From assembly GCF_024228675.1 (NCBI RefSeq), contig NZ_CP100461.1, positions 992,001 to 1,056,000 of the forward strand: a DNA stretch of 64,000 nt, given 5' to 3'. The position numbers were made by a program, and so were the translations under genes. Source of the DNA: Salinigranum marinum. Its GTDB lineage: Archaea; Halobacteriota; Halobacteria; Halobacteriales; Haloferacaceae. Positions 42,905 through 51,161 of the stretch are shown in pieces. The notes below the pieces were generated by a model. It did no database searches. It saw nothing but the letters and a program-made list of their open reading frames with translations, and was not told the DNA's origin. How positions within the stretch are numbered: position 1 is the stretch's first letter; the number at the start of each line of letters is the position of its first letter.

Positions 42905-43888
42905 TCAGGCGAGGACGCCGGCATCCTCGGCGTCGAGCAGTTCCTTGTACCGGTTGCGGATCGTCACCTCGGAGATGTTCGCGACCTCCGACACCTGCGA
43001 CTGGGTGACCTTCTCGTTGGTCAACAGCGCGGCGGCGTACACCGCGGCGGCGGCGAGTCCCACCGGGGATTTACCCGAGTGAAGCCCCTCGCCCTTGGCG
43101 TTCCGGAGGAGTTCGCGCGCGCGCCGTTCGGCCTCGTCGGAGAGGCCGAGGTCGCTGGCGAACCGCGGGACGTACTGCTCGGGGTCGGCGGGCTCGATCT
43201 CGAGTTTGAGCTCGCGGACGATGTAGCGGTACGTCCGGGTGAGCTCCATCTTGTCGACGCGCGAGACCACCTCGAGTTCGTCGAGCGAGCGGGGGGTGCC
43301 GGCCTGTCGGGCCGCGGCGTACAGCGACGCCGTCGCGACGCCCTCGATCGAGCGACCGGGGAGGAGATCCTCACCGAGCGCTCGGCGGTAGATCACCGAC
43401 GCGGTCTCGCGGACCGTCTCCGGGAGTCCCAGCGCCGAGGCCATGCGGTCGATCTCGCCGAGCGCCTGCTTGAGGTTTCGCTCTTTCGAGTCGCGCGTGC
43501 GGAAGCGCTCGTTCCAGGTGCGAAGCCGTTGCATCTGCTCGCGCTGGCTGGACGACAGGGAGTTGCCGTAGGCGTCCTTGTTCTGCCAGCCGATGTTCGT
43601 CGACAGCCCCCGGTCGTGCATCATGTTCGTCGTGGGGGCACCGACGCGTGACTTCTGGTCTTTCTCCGTCGAGTCGAACGCCCGCCACTCGGGGCCGTGA
43701 TCGATGTTAGTCTCCTCGACGACGAGGCCGCACTCGGCACACACGGTCTCGCCGTCGTCGAATCGGAGGCTACCGCCACATTCGGGGCAGACTCGCGTCT
43801 GTTCGTCCTCTCGTTCGCCCTCGCCTGCGGCGACGTCGAGGTCGGTCTCGTGATCCGTACTGAAGGTTCGGAGTGTGGTATCGCTCAT
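42905..43888 (-). CDS. tfb: Transcription initiation factor TFB
   Basis: 327 residues. It recruits RNA polymerase to TBP-bound promoters. The N-terminal zinc ribbon is CPECGGSLRFDDGETVCAEC, then a B-reader/linker region (HGPEWRAFDSTEKDQKSRVG), and two cyclin folds (about 130-220 and 225-320), each with a typical SIEGVATASLYAAARQ or SPVGLAAAAVYAAALL helix. Haloarchaea carry several tfb copies; which one this is cannot be told. The leader is about 65 bases and a perfect palindrome overlaps the predicted transcription start. Confidence 0.96.
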   Translation of the reverse strand: MSDTTLRTFSTDHETDLDVAAGEGEREDEQTRVCPECGGSLRFDDGETVCAECGLVVEETNIDHGPEWRAFDSTEKDQKSRVGAPTTNMMHDRGLSTNIGWQNKDAYGNSLSSSQREQMQRLRTWNERFRTRDSKERNLKQALGEIDRMASALGLPETVRETASVIYRRALGEDLLPGRSIEGVATASLYAAARQAGTPRSLDELEVVSRVDKMELTRTYRYIVRELKLEIEPADPEQYVPRFASDLGLSDEAERRARELLRNAKGEGLHSGKSPVGLAAAAVYAAALLTNEKVTQSQVSEVANISEVTIRNRYKELLDAEDAGVLA

Positions 43889-43953
43889 GTTGGGGTGGGT
43901 ACTGGGACGGGCTCGGCCGGGAGAGAGATAACGCGAGATCCGGGGACCGTCTC

Positions 43954-43968
43954 CTTACCATTGGTAAG
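43954..43968. promoter_or_regulatory. Palindrome over the predicted tfb transcription start (candidate operator)
   Basis: CTTACCATTGGTAAG has perfect 7-base arms around one T. It lies 11-25 bases downstream of the tfb TATA box and would cover the transcription start, a position suited to repression. Confidence 0.55.
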
Positions 43969-43978
43969 TTCCGAAAGT

Positions 43979-43986
43979 ATATAAAC
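43979..43986 (-). promoter_or_regulatory. TATA box of tfb
   Basis: TATATAAA (TTTATATA on the coding strand) predicts a start near 43956, about 65 bases before the ATG. This is one of the few clearly leadered genes in the window. Confidence 0.75.
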
Positions 43987-44107
43987 CTTTGCTCGATGTG
44001 TGTGGAGGAAACCGAAGCACGGCAGCGGAGCGTTCGCGTCTGGGTCTCGTGTCACTGGCGTTGGGCCGAAGCGGAAGCGCGTTATATCTGTTTCGCCGAC
44101 GGCGACT

Positions 44108-44230
44108 CACGGTGAAGGGGCGGTCAGCGCGGAGCTGACAGCGATCGGGGTAGTGTCTCCGGTGCGCCTCCGCACGTAGATTTGAGTGAACACTAAAGAG
44201 GATTTGCCGAACTCTCACCCAAATCTTCCC
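44108..44230 (+). ncRNA. Candidate structured non-coding RNA
   Basis: A good TATA box (GTTATATC, about 44081-44089) points right into a stretch with no coding frame of quality. About 25 bases later come three hairpins: GTCAGC/GCTGAC (44123-44128 with 44134-44139), GTGCG/CGCAC around CCTC (44162-44175), and a longer stem GATTTG-A-GTGA with TCAC-C-CAAATC (44179-44189 with 44215-44225; one A-C mismatch). It does not look like RNase P, SRP RNA or tRNA. Strand and ends are inferred from the box. Confidence 0.35.
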
Positions 44231-44249
44231 GGACTCCCGAGCGCGGTGG

Positions 44250-45230
44250 TCACAGCCACCGCTCCTGGCGGAAGTAGACGAGCAGGACGAGCGTGACCGA
44301 GGCCATCCCGATCATGACCGCGGGGTAGCCGAACCGCCAGCCGAGTTCGGGCATGTTGTACGGCCCGGCGGAGAAGTTCATGCCGTAGACGCCGACGACG
44401 AACGTGAGCGGGAGCAGGAGCGTCGCGACGACCGTCAGCGTCTTCATCACCTCGTTGGTCGACTGCGAGAGGGAATTGAGGTAGATGTCACGCGCCCCCC
44501 GGGCGAGCTCACGGTACGTCTCGGTGAGGTCGACGAGCTGGACGAGGTGGTCGTAGACGTCGCGGTAGTACTTCTCGGTGGGCTCGCGGACGTAGTCGGG
44601 GTCGCCACGCGCCAACACGGCGGCGGCCTCCCGGGTCGGCCACAGTACCTTCCGGATTGAGAGGAGGTCGCGTCTGACGTCGTTCAGCGAGATCAAAACG
44701 TCTTCGCTCGGTCCCGCGAGCACGCCGTCTTCGACCTCCTCGATGAGGTCTTCGGTCTCGTCGAGCACCACGAAGTAGTCGTCGACGATCCGGTCGAGGA
44801 CGCGGTACGCCGCGAAATCGGGACCGAGTCGCAGCACGCGCGCGTCCTCGCGTTCGACGGCCTCCCAGACGCGCTCGACCGCGTCGACCTCCCGCGTCGA
44901 CATCGTCACGAGCCAGTCCCGCCCGACGAACAGGCCGACCTGCTGTGTCGTGATCTCCTCACCGAACGTCGTCTCGCCGCCGCTGAACGCCGCGGTCTTC
45001 ACCAGCACGAACGTGTGCGAGGGGAACTCCTCGGTCTTGGGTCGGACGTCACCTCGAACGTCCTCGATCGAGAGCGGGTGGATCCCGAATATCGACGCGA
45101 CCCGGTCGAGTTCCGCCGGGGAGGCGGCCGACGCGCGAACCCACGTCGTGCCGTCGGCGTCGCGGGCCGCCTGGAGGTCGTCGTAGGCGTCGACGCCCTC
45201 GGGCGCGTAGACGACTGCTCCGACCGTCAC
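44250..45230 (-). CDS. corA: CorA-type magnesium/divalent-cation channel
   Basis: 326 residues from a GTG at 45230. A long soluble N-terminal funnel domain (1-260) with the helical stalk TREVDAVERVWEAVEREDAR and many charged residues is followed by two transmembrane helices. The signature YGMNF lies at the end of the first (about residues 289-293). It takes up Mg2+ or Co2+, or releases them, driven by membrane potential. The GTG overlaps the stop of the small membrane protein gene upstream (GTGA), so the two are co-translated. Confidence 0.93.
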   Translation of the reverse strand: MTVGAVVYAPEGVDAYDDLQAARDADGTTWVRASAASPAELDRVASIFGIHPLSIEDVRGDVRPKTEEFPSHTFVLVKTAAFSGGETTFGEEITTQQVGLFVGRDWLVTMSTREVDAVERVWEAVEREDARVLRLGPDFAAYRVLDRIVDDYFVVLDETEDLIEEVEDGVLAGPSEDVLISLNDVRRDLLSIRKVLWPTREAAAVLARGDPDYVREPTEKYYRDVYDHLVQLVDLTETYRELARGARDIYLNSLSQSTNEVMKTLTVVATLLLPLTFVVGVYGMNFSAGPYNMPELGWRFGYPAVMIGMASVTLVLLVYFRQERWL

Positions 45231-45382
45231 CGGAACACACCCCCGACCGCGAGGAGCGTGATCCCGACCATCACGCCCGCGACACTGAATCCTCGGCCCG
45301 GATACGACGCGAGGACGCCGATCACGTAGCCGGCGACACCCGCGATCAAGAGGAGCGCTCCGGCCGCCTGCACGTGGTTCAT
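45227..45382 (-). CDS. 51-residue membrane protein coupled to corA
   Basis: Begins MNHVQAAGALLLIAGVAGYV and contains a second hydrophobic stretch, VAGVMVGITLLAVGGV; two membrane helices joined by a short ASYPGRG loop. The ATG at 45382 is about 27 bases after a T-rich box (GCTTTTTCATC). Its stop overlaps the corA GTG, so it may be a small partner of the channel, but no family is recognised. Confidence 0.65.
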   Translation of the reverse strand: MNHVQAAGALLLIAGVAGYVIGVLASYPGRGFSVAGVMVGITLLAVGGVFR

Positions 45383-45458
45383 GCTCGGTACCACCGGAGC
45401 GGGATGAAAAAGCGTTGCCCGCGTCCGTCGTGTCGGAACGCCGCGTCCCGCCCGGCGG

Positions 45459-46112
45459 TCACGCCTCGGCGGGATGCTCGATCGCCCGCAGGAGCGTCGT
45501 GATCTCCGCTCGCTGCTCCCGCGCTCGGGGGTAAACGCCGATCCCGACGAGGAAGTCGTCGCCGTCACGGAGCCTCGTCACGTGGACGAAGACGGGGACC
45601 TCCTGCCCCCGCGCCGTCGTCGTCGCGGCGTACGTCGTCACGGTCGTCTCGGTCCCGCGAACGACGACCTGGCGTGAACGCACCCGTTCGAGGCCCGAGA
45701 ACGACCCGAACCGGTCCGTGACGAGGTCGACGAGTCGGTCGTTCGAGTACTCCCCGATCGGGTTGAACGTCTGCCCGGCGACTTCGACTGCAGGCGTCGA
45801 GATGACGCTGAAGATGCCGAGCCGAACACTTCCCAAGCGCGGGATCTCGAGCGGCTTCTCGTACGTCGTGACCTTGCTGACCACGCGCACCGTCTTCGAG
45901 GCACTCTCGGGGCCCAGTTGCCGTGTCACGACGCTGTCGCGCGTCCCGTTCCGCTCGAACCCCGTCTCGGCGGCGGCCCCGTCACCGACGTCCGCCGGTG
46001 CCGCCTCGAACGTCGTCACACCGGCGGAGAACACGCCGAGACAGCCGCTCGTGGTGGCGAGACAGACGAGGACCAGCGCCAGTCCGCGGCGTTGGTGTAG
46101 CCTCACTGTCAC
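45459..46112 (-). CDS. Haloarchaeal lipoprotein (DUF6517-like)
   Basis: 217 residues from a GTG. The N-terminus has a basic start (RLHQRRG), hydrophobic core LALVLVCLATT and lipobox SGC at about Cys24. The mature part has repeated beta strands such as VRVVSKVTTYEKPLEIPRLG, FSVISTPAVEVAGQTFNPIG and VVVRGTETTVTTYAATT. It is a surface lipoprotein of a family restricted, as far as I recall, to haloarchaea; function unknown. Confidence 0.75.
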   Translation of the reverse strand: MTVRLHQRRGLALVLVCLATTSGCLGVFSAGVTTFEAAPADVGDGAAAETGFERNGTRDSVVTRQLGPESASKTVRVVSKVTTYEKPLEIPRLGSVRLGIFSVISTPAVEVAGQTFNPIGEYSNDRLVDLVTDRFGSFSGLERVRSRQVVVRGTETTVTTYAATTTARGQEVPVFVHVTRLRDGDDFLVGIGVYPRAREQRAEITTLLRAIEHPAEA

Positions 46113-46148
46113 TACTCGGCCCGCTGGGAAGAAAACAGTACCGCCCGG

Positions 46149-46613
46149 TCACGCGGGGTCGGCGTCGTCGATGTTGTCGGCGTCGGTTCCGTCGGTTCCG
46201 TCGGTTCCGCCGGTTCCGTCGGTCTCGATCCCCTGCCGTCGCTTCCGACGCTCGTTCTCGCGGCTGACGATCCGACCGCTGTACACGTAGTACAGCGGCG
46301 CGACGAGCGGGAACACGAGCGTCGCGGCGAACCACACGTGCCGCGAGAGCCCCCACTCGACGCCCTGTTTGCGGATGGAGTTGATGTCCTGGCGGACCAG
46401 TCCGGCGAGGAACAGGTGTGAGATGAGCACGACCCACAGCGTGGTCGCCGCGGCGTTGCTGAACAGCGTCATCACGAACGCGATGACGACGCCGATGGCC
46501 CAGACGACGATGATGATCGGCCGGTACAGCGGGCTCACCGCCGGCTGGCGCTGTTGTCGCTCTTCCACCTCGCGACCACGGCTGTACTCGTCGCCGGTGG
46601 TGTTCGTACTCAC
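46149..46613 (-). CDS. Membrane protein of unknown function with Gly/Thr/Asp repeat tail
   Basis: 154 residues from a GTG at 46613. Three to four hydrophobic segments: PIIIVVWAIGVVIAFVMTLF, ATTLWVVLISHLFLAGLV and HVWFAATLVFPLVAPLYYVY. The C-terminal tail has GTDGT repeats encoded by 9-base units (about 46178-46215). It is possibly a sensor or assembly factor; no family is recognised. It is separated by only 32 bases from the gene upstream in the same direction. Confidence 0.6.
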   Translation of the reverse strand: MSTNTTGDEYSRGREVEERQQRQPAVSPLYRPIIIVVWAIGVVIAFVMTLFSNAAATTLWVVLISHLFLAGLVRQDINSIRKQGVEWGLSRHVWFAATLVFPLVAPLYYVYSGRIVSRENERRKRRQGIETDGTGGTDGTDGTDADNIDDADPA

Positions 46614-46645
46614 GCCCCTACCGAAACGACGGATGGACAAAAGCC

Positions 46646-47113
46646 CTACTCACGCTGGCCGTCGAGATACTTCACCGTGACCGCGTGACTCGCCGCGGCC
46701 GTCTCGACGGTCACCTGCTCCACGAGCGCCTCCCGGACGGTCTCCCGCCACGACTCGACCACGTCCGCGTGGAACGCCCGGTGGTCGTCGACCGAGTACT
46801 CGCCGCGCGCTCGGAGCTCGTCCGCCGTCTCGTCGACCGTCGGGACCGACGACACGTCGGGGTCGACGAACCGCTCCGGCCGGAAGTGAATCGGTTCGGC
46901 CCCGCCGTCGGACGCGCCCTCACCACTGACGACGTGCAGGCGTGCGCGCATCCGCCCGGCGAACGGCGGCGTCACGCGGAGCACCGCCTCCGTATCCCCT
47001 CGCTGGCGAGCCTCCAGCGCCGTCACGACGTCGTCGACGGTGACGGCGATGCTCCGGATCGCCCCCGGATCGTCGCTTCCGTGTTCGGTCCGCCTGTCGA
47101 AGCCCGTCGTCAT
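46646..47113 (-). CDS. Conserved-looking hypothetical protein
   Basis: 155 residues. IRSIAVTVDDVVTALEAR and TEAVLRVTPPFAGRMRARLH form an N-terminal beta-alpha region, and YSVDDHRAFHADVVESWRET a helical C-terminal half ending in VTVKYLDGQRE. No membrane span or metal site is seen. It looks like a genuine haloarchaeal soluble protein, but I do not recognise a function. The membrane protein gene follows 32 bases downstream. Confidence 0.65.
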   Translation of the reverse strand: MTTGFDRRTEHGSDDPGAIRSIAVTVDDVVTALEARQRGDTEAVLRVTPPFAGRMRARLHVVSGEGASDGGAEPIHFRPERFVDPDVSSVPTVDETADELRARGEYSVDDHRAFHADVVESWRETVREALVEQVTVETAAASHAVTVKYLDGQRE

Positions 47114-47190
47114 ACGCGTAGCTCAGGACCTCCGACGCAAGTAACCTGTCGATCCGATCGGATCACACCGTGTGGGCCGCCGATCGGGGG

Positions 47191-47349
47191 TCACACACGG
47201 TCGTTCGGTGTTACGGTCGTCCGCTCGTGGCTGCCAGCGTATGCTTTGGGCCGGAGCGTGCCGCCACACTCTGGACACGTAGCCCGGTACGATCCGGAGC
47301 TCACGGGTGCCTCACACTCTCGACACACGTACGACGGCCGTTCGGACAT
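47191..47349 (-). CDS. Rubrerythrin-like zinc-ribbon small protein (DUF7129-like)
   Basis: 52 residues from the ATG at 47349. It has two CxxC pairs: YVCRECEAPVSSG and ATCPECGGTLRPK, the rubredoxin-like knuckle found at the end of rubrerythrins. An ACTTAACATAG box at about 47370-47380 gives leaderless spacing. It probably binds zinc or iron; the role is unknown. The gene is short and stands alone. Confidence 0.8.
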   Translation of the reverse strand: MSERPSYVCRECEAPVSSGSYRATCPECGGTLRPKAYAGSHERTTVTPNDRV

Positions 47350-47405
47350 CGTTCTCACATACGGGAGTGTCTATGTTAAGTGTTGTCACGAGTCGTGATA
47401 TTCAG

Positions 47406-49172
47406 TTACCCACCGAAGCGTGACACGATCCGATGGGTGGCGGTCCGAGCGTCCTCCGACCACCGGGTCAGTGTTCCCTGACTCCGTGTCCAATCGACGT
47501 TCGCCTCGCGTTTCGGCGAGCGCGGGTCGGGAGTCGGTGGAACGACTCCGGTACCGCCGATGGCGACGACGCCGTTACAGTGTGAGATGGTGCGCACTCC
47601 ACCTTCGATCGGTGACTCCTCGCCGGGGGACAGGCTGTAACACGTCTCCTCCTCGAACGTCTCCTCAGACAGTTCGGTTATTCGGTTCACCGTGATGGCG
47701 CTTCCAGGAGACGCATAGTCCCGCGCGGGCCTGTACACCTGCCCTGCTTCGATCCACGGCTTCCCCGCGGGCCGCGAACCCCGGACGTCGGTCTTGACCG
47801 GGTTGTTCTCGTGTGGCCGCCACGCTCCGAACAGCGTCTCCGCCGACCAGACGTACAGGTTCGTGTCCGGGAGCGCGTTCCGTTTCGTGAAGAACAGCCA
47901 CCATCTGTCGGCGTGTCTGAACAGCGTGGGGGCGACTCCCCGTGTGCCCGGAACCAGCGTCTTCACGAACTCCCACTGGCCGGGTTCCACCGCTTCGTAC
48001 AGGTGGATCCCGTCTCGGCCACGCGTCTCGGAGACGACGAAGTGCCTCCCGTCAACTTGGAGGACGTACGGGTAGGAAACGTCACCCTCGCCCTCGAAGG
48101 CGTGGTGGACGTCCGAGAGAATCGCTCCGTCCTCGTATTTGCAGTACGATATCCTCCCGCCGGCATCCGGGTGAGTGTAGTCCGTGAAGAAGACGACGAC
48201 GTCGTCGCCGATCTCGGTCACGAACGGATCCCCCACGGATCCGTCCCCAGACCGAGCGGGGAACCACTGGAGGTCTGCTAGCCCACGTTCCCCGATCGTC
48301 TCCACCTCCGTGTCGGTCAGTCCGATCGTCCGACGCTCGTTCGTCTTGAACCGGGATCGTAGGTACCACCCCGCCCGCTTCAGGTGGTATCCGAGCAACT
48401 GATGCGGGTTCGGAGCCGTGTAGATCGGTGCGTCGGTGTTCGATTGCTCCCCGCCAGTGGCGTCCACGTTCCCGTTCAGGATGTCGGTCGCTACCTGCGC
48501 AGGCCAGCCGGCGGTCGCGTACAACAGTTTGTTCAGGTTCTGCTCTCTCGACTGCGGTATCGTCTTGAAACGACCGCGTTTCAGGACGACGCCACCGTCG
48601 AGTTCGTCCGTCAACCGCTGCAGGATCGCCCCGGTGACGGGGTCGTCGTTGTATATCTCCCAGAAGCCGGCCGGACTCCCCCGGTATCTCCGTTCGTCAC
48701 CGTGGTGAAACGACCACACCCCGTACGTGGGGACCGTCAGGATCCGACCTCGTATGATCCCGAACGAGAACCGCAAGACGAAATCCAAGTCGTACCGTTC
48801 GATGGACTCGATGTCGTCCGGCGGGAAGTACTCCGAGAAGCCCTCCCGCTCCACCGTACAGTGGACCCTGTCCACGCCGTCGAGGAGCCGCGTCAGATCG
48901 ACTTTCCGTCTGGCCGGCGGACGACTGGTCAGGTAGTCCTGGTGGATCTGCCAGACGGCTTTCGAGACCGCAGTCGGTGCTCCGGAACGAGACACCGCGT
49001 CCAGAAACCGCGAGACGTTCCCTCTCGGATCCCGGCCGTCGACGATCAAGAGGCGGAGGTTGACGCCTTCCATCTCCAACAGCCGACCGATGCACTTCGC
49101 TTGCCAGTCCTGAAAGACGTCCCCGCCGCACATGATCCCGAAGTCGAGCGGTGAATCCGAGCGTTCTGCCAT
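47406..49172 (-). CDS. Formyltransferase-like domain fused to a five-bladed beta-propeller domain
   Basis: 588 residues. The N-terminal half (1-240) reads like a methionyl-tRNA/sugar formyltransferase: FGIIRGRILTVPTYGVWSFH with HHGDERRYRGSPAGFWEIYN and LDGGVVLKRGRF. The C-terminal half (about 270-540) is a GH43/GINT1-type propeller, with repeated aromatic blades such as DVVVFFTDYTHPDAGG, VSYPYVLQVDGRHFVVSETR and RWWLFFTKRNALPDTNLYVW. Such fusions are known in surface-polysaccharide loci. It is alone here, AT-richer than its neighbours and preceded by AT-rich DNA, suggesting acquisition. N-formylation of an amino sugar is a guess. Confidence 0.75.
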   Translation of the reverse strand: MAERSDSPLDFGIMCGGDVFQDWQAKCIGRLLEMEGVNLRLLIVDGRDPRGNVSRFLDAVSRSGAPTAVSKAVWQIHQDYLTSRPPARRKVDLTRLLDGVDRVHCTVEREGFSEYFPPDDIESIERYDLDFVLRFSFGIIRGRILTVPTYGVWSFHHGDERRYRGSPAGFWEIYNDDPVTGAILQRLTDELDGGVVLKRGRFKTIPQSREQNLNKLLYATAGWPAQVATDILNGNVDATGGEQSNTDAPIYTAPNPHQLLGYHLKRAGWYLRSRFKTNERRTIGLTDTEVETIGERGLADLQWFPARSGDGSVGDPFVTEIGDDVVVFFTDYTHPDAGGRISYCKYEDGAILSDVHHAFEGEGDVSYPYVLQVDGRHFVVSETRGRDGIHLYEAVEPGQWEFVKTLVPGTRGVAPTLFRHADRWWLFFTKRNALPDTNLYVWSAETLFGAWRPHENNPVKTDVRGSRPAGKPWIEAGQVYRPARDYASPGSAITVNRITELSEETFEEETCYSLSPGEESPIEGGVRTISHCNGVVAIGGTGVVPPTPDPRSPKREANVDWTRSQGTLTRWSEDARTATHRIVSRFGG

Positions 49173-49519
49173 TTTTCTATAAGATGCGGTCTGAGGGCTA
49201 ATATGTTGTGTCTATTTTAATAAATAGCAGAAAAACTTGACAAATAAGTGCATGTGACTCTCAGAGAGCCCGTCGAATTCACCACGGAGTATCAGTCGGC
49301 ACGACCGGTCTATCTCGGTACGAGCGTCTTTCGTTCCCTGAGGGTGGTCCTGACACTCGTCGGTGGGCTAGACGAGCGCTCACTTGTGACCACCCCACTA
49401 CGGGAACCGTCTGGACCGCGACAGGCCGTTCCGAGGCCTCAACGCGGACTCCGTCGACCGACCGGCTCTCGGCCGCCAGTACCGGGACGGATTTACACGC
49501 GCGGGGAGAGACTCCACGT
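49173..49519. other. AT-rich region between the formyltransferase fusion and nop5
   Basis: The left 75 bases are very AT-rich and hold the leftward promoter; a TATA-like ACATATTAG (about 49196-49203) is at leaderless distance from 49172. A GATTTACAC box at about 49488-49496 serves nop5. A rightward frame from 49248 has no matching promoter or family and is not annotated. Confidence 0.5.
49212..49227. promoter_or_regulatory. Palindrome upstream of the formyltransferase-fusion promoter
   Basis: CTATTTTAATAAATAG has 6-base perfect arms and a TAAT spacer. It is centred about 20 bases upstream of the putative TATA box of the gene at 47406-49172, where an activator or BRE-proximal factor could bind. 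Confidence 0.4.
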
Positions 49520-50389
49520 ATGACTGACGAGACAGCCCCGAGGGGAGCGGGCTGGTTCGAGAACATCGATCGCGAGGATCTCGATGCCGCCGCCGCAGCG
49601 ATCTCGGACGGCGAAGCCGACGAACCCCGAAACTGGCCAGCGGTGGCCGTCGAGGCCGGATATGTCGACTCGGAAGAACAGTACTACGAGCGGCTTCACG
49701 AGGCGGCGATTCGCGCGACGGAGGCGGAAGTCAGAGAACGAGAAAGAGCAGATGACCAACAGTTGAAACACGCGATCCGCGCCATGAACGACGCCGCGCG
49801 AACGGCGAACGAACTCGCCGAACGGGTCGAGGAGTGGGCGGGCTCGCTGTTCGACGACGTCGGGACCGGCCTCGCGGGCGCGCGAGTTGTCGCCGCGCGC
49901 GACCCGGCGGATCCGACCGAAGAGCGGGTCGTCTCGCTCGCCGCGCGGGTCGTGGCGCTGGACGACGAACGCGCCGCGTTGCGGGCGTACGTCGAGACGC
50001 ACGCACCGACGGTCGCGCCGAACCTCGCCGAGATGGCCGGGGCCGTGCTGGCCGCTCGTCTCGTCGCCCTCGCCGGCGGGCTCGAACAGCTGGCGAAGAT
50101 GCCCGCCGGCACGGTGCAGGTGCTCGGTGCCGAGGACGCGCTGTTCGCGCATCTCCGCGGCCACGCCTCCTCACCCAAGCACGGCGTCATCTTCACCCAC
50201 GAGTTCGTTCGCGGCACCCGCCGCGCCGACAGGGGGTCGGCGGCGCGCGCGTTCGCCGCGAAGCTAGCGCTGGCCGCCCGAGCGGACCACTACGCCGGCG
50301 AGCGTCGAGAGTCGCTCCACGCCGACCTGGCGTCGCGGATGGAACGCATTCGGGCCCGCGCCGACGCCACGGAGGGTGACGACGCGTGA
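49520..50389 (+). CDS. nop5: Nop5/Nop56-family box C/D RNP core protein
   Basis: 289 residues. It bridges L7Ae-bound C/D guide RNA and fibrillarin for 2'-O-methylation of rRNA and tRNA. The coiled-coil region is DDERAALRAYVETHAPTVAP, then NLAEMAGAVLAARLVALAGG and LAKMPAGTVQVLGAEDALFAH; SSPKHGVIFTHEFVRGTRR is the NOP-domain RNA-binding end. The N-terminal fibrillarin-binding domain is short, as in haloarchaea. Its stop overlaps the GTG of the fibrillarin gene (GTGA), and a TATA box lies at leaderless distance upstream. Confidence 0.92.
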   Translation: MTDETAPRGAGWFENIDREDLDAAAAAISDGEADEPRNWPAVAVEAGYVDSEEQYYERLHEAAIRATEAEVRERERADDQQLKHAIRAMNDAARTANELAERVEEWAGSLFDDVGTGLAGARVVAARDPADPTEERVVSLAARVVALDDERAALRAYVETHAPTVAPNLAEMAGAVLAARLVALAGGLEQLAKMPAGTVQVLGAEDALFAHLRGHASSPKHGVIFTHEFVRGTRRADRGSAARAFAAKLALAARADHYAGERRESLHADLASRMERIRARADATEGDDA

Positions 50390-51015
50390 CCCTCCCGACC
50401 GGGGTTCAGCGGCGGACCGTCGACGGCCGGGAGCGACTCGTCACCCGCGGTGAACCGGTGTACGGCGAGCCCACGGACGGCGAGTGGCGCGTCTGGGACG
50501 CGGGCCGCTCGAAGCTCGGGGCGATGCTCGCACTCGGGATGGAGACGGGGATGGTGGGCGGGGGGTCCGTGCTGTATCTCGGGGCCGCCTCGGGGACGAC
50601 GGTCAGCCACGTCGCGGACGTCTGTGGGCCGACGTACGCCGTCGAGTTCGCCCCGCGGCCGACCCGAGACCTCCTGGACGTCGCCGCGGCCCGCCCGAAC
50701 CTCTTTCCCCTGCTCAAAGACGCCCGCCGCCCCGAGACGTACGCACACGTCGTCGAGTCCGGGGTGGATCTGCTCGTCCAGGACGTCGCCACGCGCGGGC
50801 AGGCCGACGTCGCGCTCCGGAACCGACGGTTCCTGCGCGACGACGGCCGGCTTCTCCTGGCGGTGAAAGCACGGAGCGAAGACGTCACGGCCGCCCCCGA
50901 GGACGTGTTCGGTCGGGTGCAGGAGGCGCTCGCCGAGGGGTACGAACTCTTGGCGACGCGACGGCTCGACCGGTACCACGAGGATCACCTCGCCGTCGTC
51001 GCACGCCCGCGGTGA
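50386..51015 (+). CDS. flpA: Fibrillarin-like rRNA/tRNA 2'-O-methyltransferase
   Basis: 209 residues from a GTG. The Rossmann methyltransferase motif is VLYLGAASGTTVSHVADVCG, followed by VYAVEFAPRPTRDLL-type acidic SAM-ribose contact (TYAVEFAPRPTR), DARRPETY, and VDLLVQDVATRGQADVALRN. Lys in the C-terminal LLLAVKARSEDV completes the family's catalytic set. It is the catalytic subunit of the box C/D RNP and partner of Nop5, with which it is translationally coupled. Confidence 0.95.
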   Translation: MTLPTGVQRRTVDGRERLVTRGEPVYGEPTDGEWRVWDAGRSKLGAMLALGMETGMVGGGSVLYLGAASGTTVSHVADVCGPTYAVEFAPRPTRDLLDVAAARPNLFPLLKDARRPETYAHVVESGVDLLVQDVATRGQADVALRNRRFLRDDGRLLLAVKARSEDVTAAPEDVFGRVQEALAEGYELLATRRLDRYHEDHLAVVARPR

Positions 51016-51161
51016 CCGTCGTCGCGAGCGACCGGTCGCCGCGCGACCGACTCGCGTCGGCCGATTCCCGTGTGGCGGTGCGGTCCGTCGAGGAGCGAAC
51101 GTACCCGACGCCCGCACGCGGTCCACGGTTTATTTAACAGACGGGAGCGAAGCCCGCTTCG

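Noticed and set aside
49248-49523. A 91-codon rightward frame before nop5
   Set aside because: It overlaps the nop5 promoter, ends inside nop5 and has low-complexity Arg/Pro content with no family match.
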